5,087 nt of DNA. It comes from Actinomycetota bacterium (GTDB lineage Bacteria > Desulfobacterota > Deferrimicrobia > Deferrimicrobiales > Deferrimicrobiaceae). The translations under genes were made by a program, and so were the position numbers. The notes beneath the pieces are model-generated. The model searched no databases, was not told where the DNA came from, and was given only the letters and a program-made list of their open reading frames with translations. The DNA is taken from assembly GCA_016844415.1 (NCBI GenBank), contig JAENIX010000234.1, positions 1 through 5,087 on the forward strand, read 5' to 3'. Of the stretch, positions 1 to 5,087 are shown piece by piece (position 1 is the first letter of the stretch; each line of letters opens with the position of its first letter).

Positions 1-843
1 CCCATCGTCGGGAAGCACATCACCCTCTCCGGCGGCAAGCGGTTCCGGCCCGCGGTGCTTCTCCTTTCGGCGGAGGCGTGCGGATACACCGGCCCGCGCA
101 GAACCGTCATGGCGGTCGTCACCGAGTACATGCACGCGGCAACGCTTCTGCACGACGACGTGGTGGACATCGGGAACGTGCGCCGGGGACGGCCATCGGC
201 AAACGTGGTATTCGGAAACTCCGTGAGCATCCTGGTGGGGGATTTCCTTTTCGCGCGCGCGTCGCAGCTCATGACGGAAGACGGCGACATCGACGTCCTG
301 GGGATCTACGCCCGGACTCTTGTCTCCCTTTCGGAAGGGGAAGTCCTGCAGCTCATGAAGTCCGGCGACCCCGGGATCACAGAAAAGGATTACCTGCGTG
401 TCGTCTATAACAAAACCGCCTCGCTTATCGCCGCGGCGAGCGAGACTGGGGCGGTGCTTGCTGGGGCAAGCGAGACCCTGCGAAACCGCATGTTCGAGTA
501 TGGCAAGTCGGTCGGCATCGCATTTCAGCTCATGGACGACGTCCTCGACTTCACCGGCACCGAAAAGGAGCTCGGCAAGCGCCCGCGCCAGGACCTGAGG
601 GAGGGGAAGGTCACCCTGCCGCTTCTGCACGCTCTTCGGCTCCTTGCCGGGAAGAAGCGCTCCGAGAGGGATATTGACTTCCTCGCGCGGCTCGTCGAGC
701 GCAACGGCGGGCTCGAGTACACAACGCGGAAGGCCCTTTCCTACGTCGGCCGGGGGAAGCGGCTGCTTTCCCTCCTTCCGCCGTCGAGGGCGCGCGCGGC
801 CCTCCTTTCTCTTTCCGACTTCATCGTCTCGCGGTCCCACTGA
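1..843 (+). CDS. Trans-polyprenyl diphosphate synthase (octaprenyl/heptaprenyl type), 5'-truncated by window edge
   Basis: This is a chain-elongating isoprenyl diphosphate synthase that condenses isopentenyl diphosphate onto an allylic diphosphate to make the side chain of a respiratory quinone. It is expected to be cytoplasmic. The frame is open from base 1, and the 280 visible residues include the family's GGKRFRP substrate-binding motif (residues 11-17). The first Asp-rich motif is DDVVD (residues 52-56), followed by RRGRPSAN. The second Asp-rich motif is DDVLD (residues 179-183), in the context FQLMDDVLDFTG. Both Asp motifs bind the Mg-diphosphate and are intact. Full-length relatives are about 320 residues, so roughly 40 N-terminal residues are missing. 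The GTG at 55 is internal and not the start, because GGKRFRP lies before it. The long product class (C35-C50) cannot be read safely from the sequence, so I give no symbol. The pseudopilin begins 61 bases downstream. Confidence 0.93.
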   Translation, partial: PIVGKHITLSGGKRFRPAVLLLSAEACGYTGPRRTVMAVVTEYMHAATLLHDDVVDIGNVRRGRPSANVVFGNSVSILVGDFLFARASQLMTEDGDIDVLGIYARTLVSLSEGEVLQLMKSGDPGITEKDYLRVVYNKTASLIAAASETGAVLAGASETLRNRMFEYGKSVGIAFQLMDDVLDFTGTEKELGKRPRQDLREGKVTLPLLHALRLLAGKKRSERDIDFLARLVERNGGLEYTTRKALSYVGRGKRLLSLLPPSRARAALLSLSDFIVSRSH

Positions 844-904
844 GCGCCCTCGGGCCGTCCGCAATAAAATCCATGGAATCGTCTCGCGCGGGAACGGGTT
901 GAGG

Positions 905-1404
905 ATGCCGGCAAGGAACGGCAGGACAGGATTCACGCTTGTCCGGGTGGCGGCCGCGGTTGCGTTCGCCGTCATTCTCGCCGTGATACTCGTCCCCTTG
1001 GTCTCAAGGTACATCACAGACTCGCAGGTCGCCCGCGCGAGGAACGAGGCGAAGATGATCGCCGACGCTATGACCGCGGCGTACAAGGACCTGGGACGCT
1101 GGCCGAACCGGCAGGACAACACCTCCGATTTCGGCGGACTTTACACGGGGGCCTCCCCGCCCTCGGAAAGCTTCCTCCGGATCGCGGCCGGCTGGGCCCC
1201 GGCAAGGGGCCGTACTCGTCGCACCTTCCCGTGGATCCATGGGGGAGGCCGTACGTCGTCAACTCGCTCTATTTCACGCTCGCGTCGGATCCGCCCATTC
1301 CCGTATGGGTCGTCTCGGCGGGGCCGAACGGAATCCTCGAGACGAACATCGACACCCACATCATCTCGCCCGGAGGGGACGACGTCGGGGTCCGTATAAG
1401 GTAG
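905..1404 (+). pseudogene. GspG-like prepilin/pseudopilin with a frameshift near base 1191
   Basis: This is a type IV pilin-like protein resembling the major pseudopilin of type II secretion. The ATG at 905 gives a short basic leader (MPARNGRTG) followed by FTLVRV, the prepilin peptidase site, and a hydrophobic helix of about 20 residues ending near SRYI. Next comes a GspG-like stretch (ARNEAKMIADAMTAAYKDLGRWP). This frame runs to a stop at 1397-1399, but after about base 1191 it becomes Arg/Ser-rich and unlike any pilin. The next frame, from base 1192, reads LGPGKGPYSSHLPVDPWGRP and continues to VVSAGPNG and a stop at 1402-1404, which is the conserved GspG C-terminal region. Adding one base at about 1191 (GGC CTG GGC) restores a protein of about 166 aa, a normal family length. 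The usual Glu at mature position 5 is Arg here. No strong ribosome binding site is seen; GGTTGAGG abuts the ATG. The break may be a real mutation or an assembly error. Confidence 0.75.
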
Positions 1405-1460
1405 CCGGCTTTTATCCCACCGTTTCCGATGGGGATGCCGCAGGAATGAAAGGTAGTATA

Positions 1461-1488
1461 TTAACGAAATTCGATTTATGATTATGAT
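1461..1488 (+). promoter_or_regulatory. Candidate sigma-70 type promoter for the PAS/sigma-54 activator gene
   Basis: The 156-base gap between the pseudopilin and the activator contains a locally AT-rich patch that stands out from GC-rich flanks. TATGAT at 1483-1488 matches five of six bases of the -10 consensus. TTAACG at 1461-1466 matches four of six of the -35 consensus, with a 16-base spacer. The activator start codon lies about 70 bases downstream. This is a consensus match only, and the -35 element is weak. No Rho-independent terminator is evident for the preceding genes. Confidence 0.4.
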
Positions 1489-1549
1489 ATAGTCCGGCGT
1501 TCATCCAACCTACCCCACACATCGCAAGCGAATGTCACGGCTGTCTCAC

Positions 1550-1554
1550 GGAGA
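1550..1554 (+). promoter_or_regulatory. Ribosome binding site for the PAS sensor/activator ORF
   Basis: GGAGA lies six bases before the ATG at 1561. This supports that ATG as the start of the PAS protein and fixes its N-terminus immediately before the first PAS domain. Confidence 0.6.
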
Positions 1555-1560
1555 CCGGGT

Positions 1561-2742
1561 ATGGCCATAGCTCCCCGGGATGGAGAGTCCCTGACCAGGA
1601 TTCTGGACAGCATCACAGACCCGCTGGTCGTTTACGACCGCGACTACCGGATCGTGATGGTCAACCGGGCGCTGGTGGCCATTCAACAGCGCAATCTCGA
1701 ACAATTAATCGGCGGACATTGTTACAAGGTGTTTCACGGCCGCAGCGCCGTTTGCAAGGAGTGCCATATCCAGGATGTCTTCCGGAGCGGCGAGCCGCAG
1801 ATGCGCGAAAAAGCAATCCGGCTGCCAAACGGGATTCTCAGGCATTTCGACATACACGCCTACCCCGTGAGGAATGCCGAAGGAGACGTTATCCAGGCCA
1901 TCGAGCATGGCCGGGATATTTCCGAACGGAAGAACCTCGAACACCGGATCAAGGCATCGGAGGAGAAATATCAGACCATCGTGGAGACGGCCCGGGAGGG
2001 CATTTTTTTCGTTGACGACGAAGCCAGGGTGACCTTCGCCAATGGGCGGCTGGCCGGAATGCTGGGGTACAGTCCCGATGAGATCATGGGGCGGTCTCTG
2101 TTCGATCTTATGGACGAGAGCTCGATAGCCGTTGTGAAAGACCAACTGGACCGCCGCCGCAAGGGAATATCGGATGTATACGAGCTGAACTTCAAAAGCA
2201 GGGAAGGCACTTGCCTCGTGGGCATGATCTCGGCGGCGCCGCTGATGGTCAACGATACCTTCCTGGGTTCCGTGGGAATCGTCACGGACATCACACACAT
2301 GAAACAGGTCCAATCGGAGCTTCGTTCGGCCAGGGACTTCAGCGAAAAGATCGTCAATAACATCACCGACAATCTCGTCGTGGTCGATCCCGAGACGCAC
2401 CGAATCGCGCAAGTCAACACCTCCTTCCTTGCACGGGTGGGGCTTGATATGGAAAAGGTCGTGGGGGAACCGTGCTACGCGGTCATGCTGGGCAGGAAGA
2501 CCCCCTGCTGGGAGGATGGAATCCATTGCCCCGTCCGGGAATCGGCGGCGATAAAGCGCCCCGCCCAGTGCGGAGCGGATGCTGCAGGTCCTGACCTACC
2601 CGCTCGTCGACAGTCACGGCCGCGTGGAATTGATCATTCGCATGGAACGCGACGTCACGGAAAAGCGGAAGATGGAGGAAGCCCTGGCCTTCCGCTCGAA
2701 GGAGCTGCAAAAGACCCAGCACCAGCTGGAAACCCTCTTTGA
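1561..2742 (+). CDS. PAS-PAS-PAS sensor part of a sigma-54 activator (frame broken near base 2569)
   Basis: This is the N-terminal sensory part of what looks like one sigma-54-dependent activator continuing in the ORF at 2579-4210. PAS1 spans residues about 11-122 and starts LTRILDSITDPLVVYDRDYR. PAS2 spans about 133-247 and is canonical, with EKYQTIVETAREGIFFVDD and a closing GIVTDITHMKQV. PAS3 begins near 260 with EKIVNNITDNLVVVDPETHR and is cut by the frame change at about residue 336. PAS1 carries Cys54, Cys65 and Cys68, with CKECH at 65-69. PAS3 carries Cys305, Cys316 and Cys323 in the equivalent place, while PAS2 lacks this triad. There is no signal peptide or membrane segment, so sensing should be cytosolic. 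The last 57 codons (from 2569) are Arg/Pro/Ala-rich and look like out-of-frame reading of the true PAS3 coding sequence. The ligand is unknown: a small molecule, redox state or a bound metal are all possible. The domain calls are firm; the biological end point of this ORF is doubtful. Confidence 0.85.
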   Translation: MAIAPRDGESLTRILDSITDPLVVYDRDYRIVMVNRALVAIQQRNLEQLIGGHCYKVFHGRSAVCKECHIQDVFRSGEPQMREKAIRLPNGILRHFDIHAYPVRNAEGDVIQAIEHGRDISERKNLEHRIKASEEKYQTIVETAREGIFFVDDEARVTFANGRLAGMLGYSPDEIMGRSLFDLMDESSIAVVKDQLDRRRKGISDVYELNFKSREGTCLVGMISAAPLMVNDTFLGSVGIVTDITHMKQVQSELRSARDFSEKIVNNITDNLVVVDPETHRIAQVNTSFLARVGLDMEKVVGEPCYAVMLGRKTPCWEDGIHCPVRESAAIKRPAQCGADAAGPDLPARRQSRPRGIDHSHGTRRHGKAEDGGSPGLPLEGAAKDPAPAGNPL

Positions 2743-4210
2743 AATATCACGACGGGCGAGCGCCGTGGACTCCCTTCAGGAGCTCGTCCATTTCCTCCAC
2801 GACTTCGCCGAAGGGATCTTCCCGGATTCCGATCCGCTGTTTCTGATACTCGATGGGGACAGCGACCGGTTCCTTCCACTTGAGGAATGCCGCCCCGACG
2901 TGGCCGAGCCGTTGCGCGGTTTGCAACGGAAAATGGAGAAGGCCGGGATCGCATCGGAGTTCGCCCGGTATCTCCGATCCACGAAAGACCCCCAGATCGT
3001 CACTTTCGCGGACGGCGAGAATCTGCATCCCTTTTTAAAGGCCGTAACGGAGACTTACCCGAGCTGGTTCGGCCTGCCCATCTTAGTGCGCCAGCATTGC
3101 ATCGGTTACTTTCTCCTGGGCTCGCATGCTTCCACACACTACTCCAGTGAGGACCTCCGGTTCTTCCATGCTTTATTTTCCCAGAACGGAGGACATATCC
3201 GGCACCTGGTCTTATTCGAATCGGAACTCAACAATATCCGCCACCAATCCCCGGAGAAAATCTCTCACGGCGAACTCATCGGCCAGAGCGAGAAAATGCT
3301 GAAAGTTTACGACCTGATCGACCTCGTGGCGATGTCGGATGCAACCGTTCTCATCACGGGCGAAAACGGAACCGGCAAGGAGCTGGTCGCTCTTGCCATC
3401 CACAAGCAGAACTATCGCCGCAAGGGGCCTTTCGTGATTGCCAGCTGTTCGGCCTATTCGCCGAGCCTTTTGGAAAGCGAGCTTTTCGGCCACGAGAAGG
3501 GGGCTTTCACCGGAGCCATCCGCCAGAAAAAGGGCCGGATCGAACGGGCTCAGGAGGGGACGTTGTTCCTCGATGAAATCGGCGACATTTCCCTGGCCAC
3601 CCAGGTCCTCCTCCTTCGATTCCTGCAAGACCGCCGTTTTGAGCGGGTGGGTGGAGAGGAAACCATCGTGGCGGACGTCCGCGTGCTGGCGGCGACCAAC
3701 AGAGACCTCCGGCGGGACGTGGAGGAGGAGCGATTCCGGGAAGACCTGTACTACCGGCTGAACGTGTTCTCCATACACGTGCCCCCCCTGCGCGAGCGGA
3801 AGGAAGACATCCCGCTGCTCTCCCGGCATTTCCTGAAAAAGTTCTCCCTGAAGGAAGGGAAAAAAATCCAGGGCATATCTTCCGACGCCATGAAGGCCCT
3901 GATGGATTACAACTGGCCCGGGAATGTCCGCCAGTTGGAAAACGCCCTGAGCTACGCCGTCATTATCAACCAGGAAGAAACGATAAAGAGAAAGCACATG
4001 CCCCCTTTCCTGAAGGAAACCGGCGGCGAGCCGACCCGGATCTCCCTCTCGGAAAACGAGCGCGGCCTGATCCTGCAGGCCCTTGAGGAGTCCAACTGGA
4101 ACAAGCACGATGCGGCCCGCCGTCTTCAGTTGAGCCGAAGCACCCTGTACAGCAAGATCCATCGTTACGGTCTGGTAAAGGGGGCCGGACAGGTCAACAG
4201 GTCAATATGA
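2579..4210 (+). CDS. Sigma-54-dependent transcriptional activator (GAF, AAA+, Fis-type HTH); C-terminal part of the PAS protein
   Basis: This is a bacterial enhancer-binding protein that hydrolyses ATP to open sigma-54 RNA polymerase promoters. Counting from the ATG at 2579, residues 1-40 finish PAS3 (MLQVLTYPLVDSHG to RDVTEKRKMEEAL). A GAF-like domain covers about 45-215 and the AAA+ domain about 232-460. The AAA+ domain holds Walker A GENGTGKE (261-268), GAFTGA (308-313, the sigma-54 contact loop), Walker B LFLDEIGD (329-336), sensor I AATNRDL (371-377), FREDLYYRLN with the likely Arg fingers (386-395), and NWPGNVRQLEN (445-455). A Fis-type HTH lies near 508-532 (AARRLQLSRSTLYSKI). All catalytic parts are intact and there is no receiver domain, so control is probably by ligand rather than phosphorylation. 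Upstream, the frame stays open only back to a TAA at 2552-2554, and PAS3 residues just before belong to the other frame. GGAG at 2572-2575 could permit restart at 2579, although the spacing is only three bases. The joined protein would be about 882 aa. Confidence 0.92.
   Translation: MLQVLTYPLVDSHGRVELIIRMERDVTEKRKMEEALAFRSKELQKTQHQLETLFEISRRASAVDSLQELVHFLHDFAEGIFPDSDPLFLILDGDSDRFLPLEECRPDVAEPLRGLQRKMEKAGIASEFARYLRSTKDPQIVTFADGENLHPFLKAVTETYPSWFGLPILVRQHCIGYFLLGSHASTHYSSEDLRFFHALFSQNGGHIRHLVLFESELNNIRHQSPEKISHGELIGQSEKMLKVYDLIDLVAMSDATVLITGENGTGKELVALAIHKQNYRRKGPFVIASCSAYSPSLLESELFGHEKGAFTGAIRQKKGRIERAQEGTLFLDEIGDISLATQVLLLRFLQDRRFERVGGEETIVADVRVLAATNRDLRRDVEEERFREDLYYRLNVFSIHVPPLRERKEDIPLLSRHFLKKFSLKEGKKIQGISSDAMKALMDYNWPGNVRQLENALSYAVIINQEETIKRKHMPPFLKETGGEPTRISLSENERGLILQALEESNWNKHDAARRLQLSRSTLYSKIHRYGLVKGAGQVNRSI
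4190..4205 (+). repeat. Perfect tandem 8-bp repeat at the 3' end of the activator gene
   Basis: CAGGTCAA occurs twice head to tail and forms the last codons of the activator (GQVNRSI) just before the TGA at 4208-4210. It looks like a small slippage duplication at a place where the protein tolerates it. No function is suggested by the sequence. Confidence 0.5.
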
Positions 4211-4355
4211 GGACACCGGGTCCGTAATCATACGATTCAGGAAAACCGTGAACTCCTTGCGATACGGGGATTTACGCATGCAGGGGGTCCGATTTCACAC
4301 GGTTACGACGCCCGCCCTGAAAACTTCCCTATGCCTGCGTTCCGTTGGAACAAAT

Positions 4356-4377
4356 CGATAACTAACCGATAACCAAC
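4356..4377 (+). repeat. Tandem 11-bp direct repeat (possible protein-binding site)
   Basis: CGATAACTAAC (4356-4366) is followed directly by CGATAACCAAC (4367-4377), differing in one base. The 11-bp period is about one helical turn, so a protein could contact both copies on the same face. The repeat lies about 15 bases before the -24 element of the sigma-54 promoter candidate. That is closer than classical enhancer sites (usually 80-150 bases upstream), so it may serve another regulator or be fortuitous. Confidence 0.5.
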
Positions 4378-4391
4378 CAAATATACGGCAA

Positions 4392-4407
4392 CGGGACCGG
4401 TGTTGCG
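4392..4407 (+). promoter_or_regulatory. Candidate sigma-54 (-24/-12) promoter for the downstream operon
   Basis: CGGGAC (4392-4397), five bases, then TTGCG (4403-4407) fits the TGGCAC-N5-TTGCA consensus with the required GG-N10-GC spacing (GG at 4393-4394, GC at 4405-4406). The -24 half matches four of six positions and the -12 half four of five. Transcription would start near 4418, about 100 bases before the ATG at 4517. The site lies in the gap immediately after a gene for a GAFTGA-containing sigma-54 activator and points to the next operon. That context raises its credibility, but the match is imperfect. Confidence 0.45.
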
Positions 4408-4502
4408 CGGCGGTTTCGATTCCCGGCATGCGTCTTGAAGTGAACTAACGAAAAATCGCGTCAACAAACGGCTTGCCCTGACGAAATGCGTGCGCGGCAC
4501 CG

Positions 4503-4510
4503 AGGAGGTG
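4503..4510 (+). promoter_or_regulatory. Strong Shine-Dalgarno site that decides the start at 4517
   Basis: AGGAGGTG (4503-4510) is a near-perfect anti-16S match, with AGGAGG ending eight bases before the ATG at 4517. It selects that ATG over the in-frame GTG at 4490, which would place the ribosome binding site inside the coding region. Confidence 0.85.
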
Positions 4511-4516
4511 TCCCCG

Positions 4517-4834
4517 ATGAAAGAAGCCACCATACATATCGTCGACGGAAAAGCGGACGATATCCACTTCGACGGGCAGAAAGGATTGGACATCGACGCT
4601 TTCCTGTTGGTAACCCACCGGAGGAACGTCGAGGAGGGACATTTCCTCGCTTTCGGAAGCAGCGACAGAGTCGGGAAGATGCTCTACAACTTCTATCTCA
4701 ATTGTCTCCGAAACGATTACCAGGAGCTCGGAGAGACCCTGGAGAAGGTGGCCCGCGACATTCTCGATGCGGCCCAGGCCGCCCGCGGCCAGCCATGGCC
4801 GCATCTGGCGGACCGGGTGGAGCCTGTCAACTGA
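4517..4834 (+). CDS. Conserved-looking 105-aa protein of unknown function, first gene of an operon
   Basis: I do not recognise this protein. It begins [20 protein letters not shown] and has 105 residues, with no signal peptide and no membrane segment. The N-terminal third alternates like beta strands ([21 protein letters not shown]). The middle has [20 protein letters not shown], which probably enters a long amphipathic helix continuing through [20 protein letters not shown]. The tail is [12 protein letters not shown]. No cysteine cluster or nucleotide-binding motif is visible; Cys64 is the only cysteine. A strong ribosome binding site, normal codon use and a second gene 22 bases downstream show that it is a real gene in an operon. 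It may be a small accessory or partner subunit of the following enzyme, or a small ligand-binding protein; both are guesses. The sigma-54 promoter candidate upstream suggests control by the neighbouring activator. Confidence 0.85.
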   Translation: MKEATIHIVDGKADDIHFDGQKGLDIDAFLLVTHRRNVEEGHFLAFGSSDRVGKMLYNFYLNCLRNDYQELGETLEKVARDILDAAQAARGQPWPHLADRVEPVN

Positions 4835-4856
4835 CGAAAGAAAGGGGGGTCAAACG

Positions 4857-5087
4857 ATGACGAGAGAGAAACGGGAAGTGGAAATCAAGAGTCGGGCCGA
4901 TACCCTTCCGTTGATGAGTCCCGAGGTCAGGCCCTGGCCCGTGACGCCGCCCCCTCCGCCTGAGGAAGTCATGAAGGTCTACGAAAAGCGGAAGGCGGGA
5001 GAGTTCGGGAAATGGTGCGAGGACAACTTCTGGTTCCAGAAAGGTTTTGGAAAAGCCGAGGCTCTTCAGGGACTTAAGGTCCTTGAT
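4857..5087 (+). CDS. Probable class III (CaiB/BaiF) CoA-transferase, N-terminal part only
   Basis: The ORF starts at ATG 4857 after an AGGGGGG-type ribosome binding site (about 4843-4849), 22 bases behind the 105-aa gene. It runs open for 77 codons to the window edge. The first 66 or so residues form a polar extension with a Pro-rich run ([10 protein letters not shown]) and an aromatic patch, [14 protein letters not shown]. The last visible residues, ALQGLKVLD, resemble the start of family III CoA-transferases (typically PLxGlkVLDlt), whose first beta strand opens the Rossmann-like fold. Such enzymes swap CoA between carboxylic acids and occur widely in anaerobic catabolism of aromatic, hydrocarbon and short acids. 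The catalytic Asp and glycine-rich regions lie beyond the window, so the family call rests on a short match. Other proteins with a GLKVLD-type strand, such as methyltransferases or dehydrogenases, remain possible. The extension is longer than usual for the family. Confidence 0.5.
   Translation, partial: MTREKREVEIKSRADTLPLMSPEVRPWPVTPPPPPEEVMKVYEKRKAGEFGKWCEDNFWFQKGFGKAEALQGLKVLD

Larger units (their letters stand above)
4211..4516. other. 306-base non-coding regulatory gap between activator and downstream operon
   Basis: No coding sequence is credible here on either strand, and the region is more AT-rich than its flanks. It contains a -24/-12 type promoter candidate (4392-4407), a tandem 11-bp repeat (4356-4377), a TGCG-N13-CGCA dyad (4258-4278) and a strong ribosome binding site at the right end. 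A short GGAC/GTCC stem at 4211-4223 follows the activator stop, but no T-run comes after it, so I do not call a terminator. The length and content suit a promoter region with space for upstream activator binding. Confidence 0.6.

Noticed and set aside
1403..1414. AGCCGGCT followed by TTTAT after the pseudopilin stop, as a terminator
   Set aside because: The palindrome has no loop, so it cannot form a hairpin terminator as written.
1723..1767. CKECH in PAS1 as a c-type haem attachment site
   Set aside because: It matches CXXCH, but the protein has no signal peptide or membrane segment, so it would not meet the periplasmic haem ligation machinery. A metal or redox role is more likely.
1705..2526. 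273-codon open frame on the - strand opposite PAS1-PAS3
   Set aside because: It is a shadow of clear PAS coding sequence on the + strand. No ribosome binding site or recognisable domain was seen.
3212..4162. 316-codon open frame on the - strand opposite the AAA+ domain
   Set aside because: It lies fully antisense to intact Walker A, GAFTGA, Walker B and HTH motifs, its translation resembles no family, and it is explained by codon bias in GC-rich DNA.
4211..4223. GGAC-N5-GTCC stem directly after the activator stop, as a terminator
   Set aside because: The stem is only four base pairs and no T-run follows.
1462..4453. Shared TAACGAAA octamer at 1462-1469 and 4446-4453 as a common operator
   Set aside because: An 8-base match between two places in 5 kb is expected by chance, and the flanks do not extend the match convincingly.
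4303..4804. - strand open frames (96 and 119 codons) over the gap and the 105-aa gene
   Set aside because: The + strand gene has a near-perfect ribosome binding site and operon spacing. The - strand frames have no such support.
1..5087. CRISPR array, insertion sequence, tRNA or rRNA
   Set aside because: No spaced repeats, transposase, terminal inverted repeats or RNA gene signatures were seen on reading through.

Overview
The window reads as a piece of a GC-rich, Gram-negative bacterial chromosome. A deltaproteobacterial (Desulfobacterota-type) anaerobe is a reasonable guess, based on the polyprenyl synthase next to a GspG-like pseudopilin, the large multi-PAS sigma-54 activator, and a probable class III CoA-transferase. 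This placement is inference; no taxonomic marker gene is present. All supported genes lie on the + strand.

Layout. (1) Bases 1-843 hold the 3' part of a trans-polyprenyl diphosphate synthase gene whose first roughly 40 codons lie outside the window. (2) Bases 905-1404 hold a GspG-like prepilin/pseudopilin whose reading frame breaks near base 1191. The N-terminal pilin helix and the conserved C-terminal DPWG block sit in different frames. (3) Bases 1405-1560 are an AT-richer gap with a plausible sigma-70 promoter. (4) Bases 1561-4210 encode a sensor-regulator (PAS-PAS-PAS-GAF-AAA+-Fis HTH, about 882 aa if joined). A +1 frame change near base 2569 splits it into a PAS-only ORF (1561-2742) and an activator ORF (2579-4210). 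(5) Bases 4211-4516 are a 306-base non-coding gap with a -24/-12 (sigma-54) promoter candidate, a tandem 11-bp repeat and weak dyads. (6) A short operon follows: a 105-aa protein of unknown function (4517-4834), then, 22 bases on, the start of a longer gene (4857 onward) that reaches its first likely CoA-transferase motif just as the window ends.

How the parts may work together. The activator keeps the GAFTGA loop needed to engage sigma-54 RNA polymerase and has no receiver domain, so it probably senses a signal directly through its PAS and GAF domains. The sigma-54-type promoter lies in the gap just downstream and points into the unknown-protein/CoA-transferase operon. The simplest model is a self-contained sensor/regulator/target module, in which a ligand- or redox-sensing activator switches on a CoA-dependent catabolic operon. 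The model is inferred from layout and motifs. The most unusual points are the cysteine-triad PAS domains, the two independent frame breaks within 5 kb, and the unrecognised 105-aa protein.
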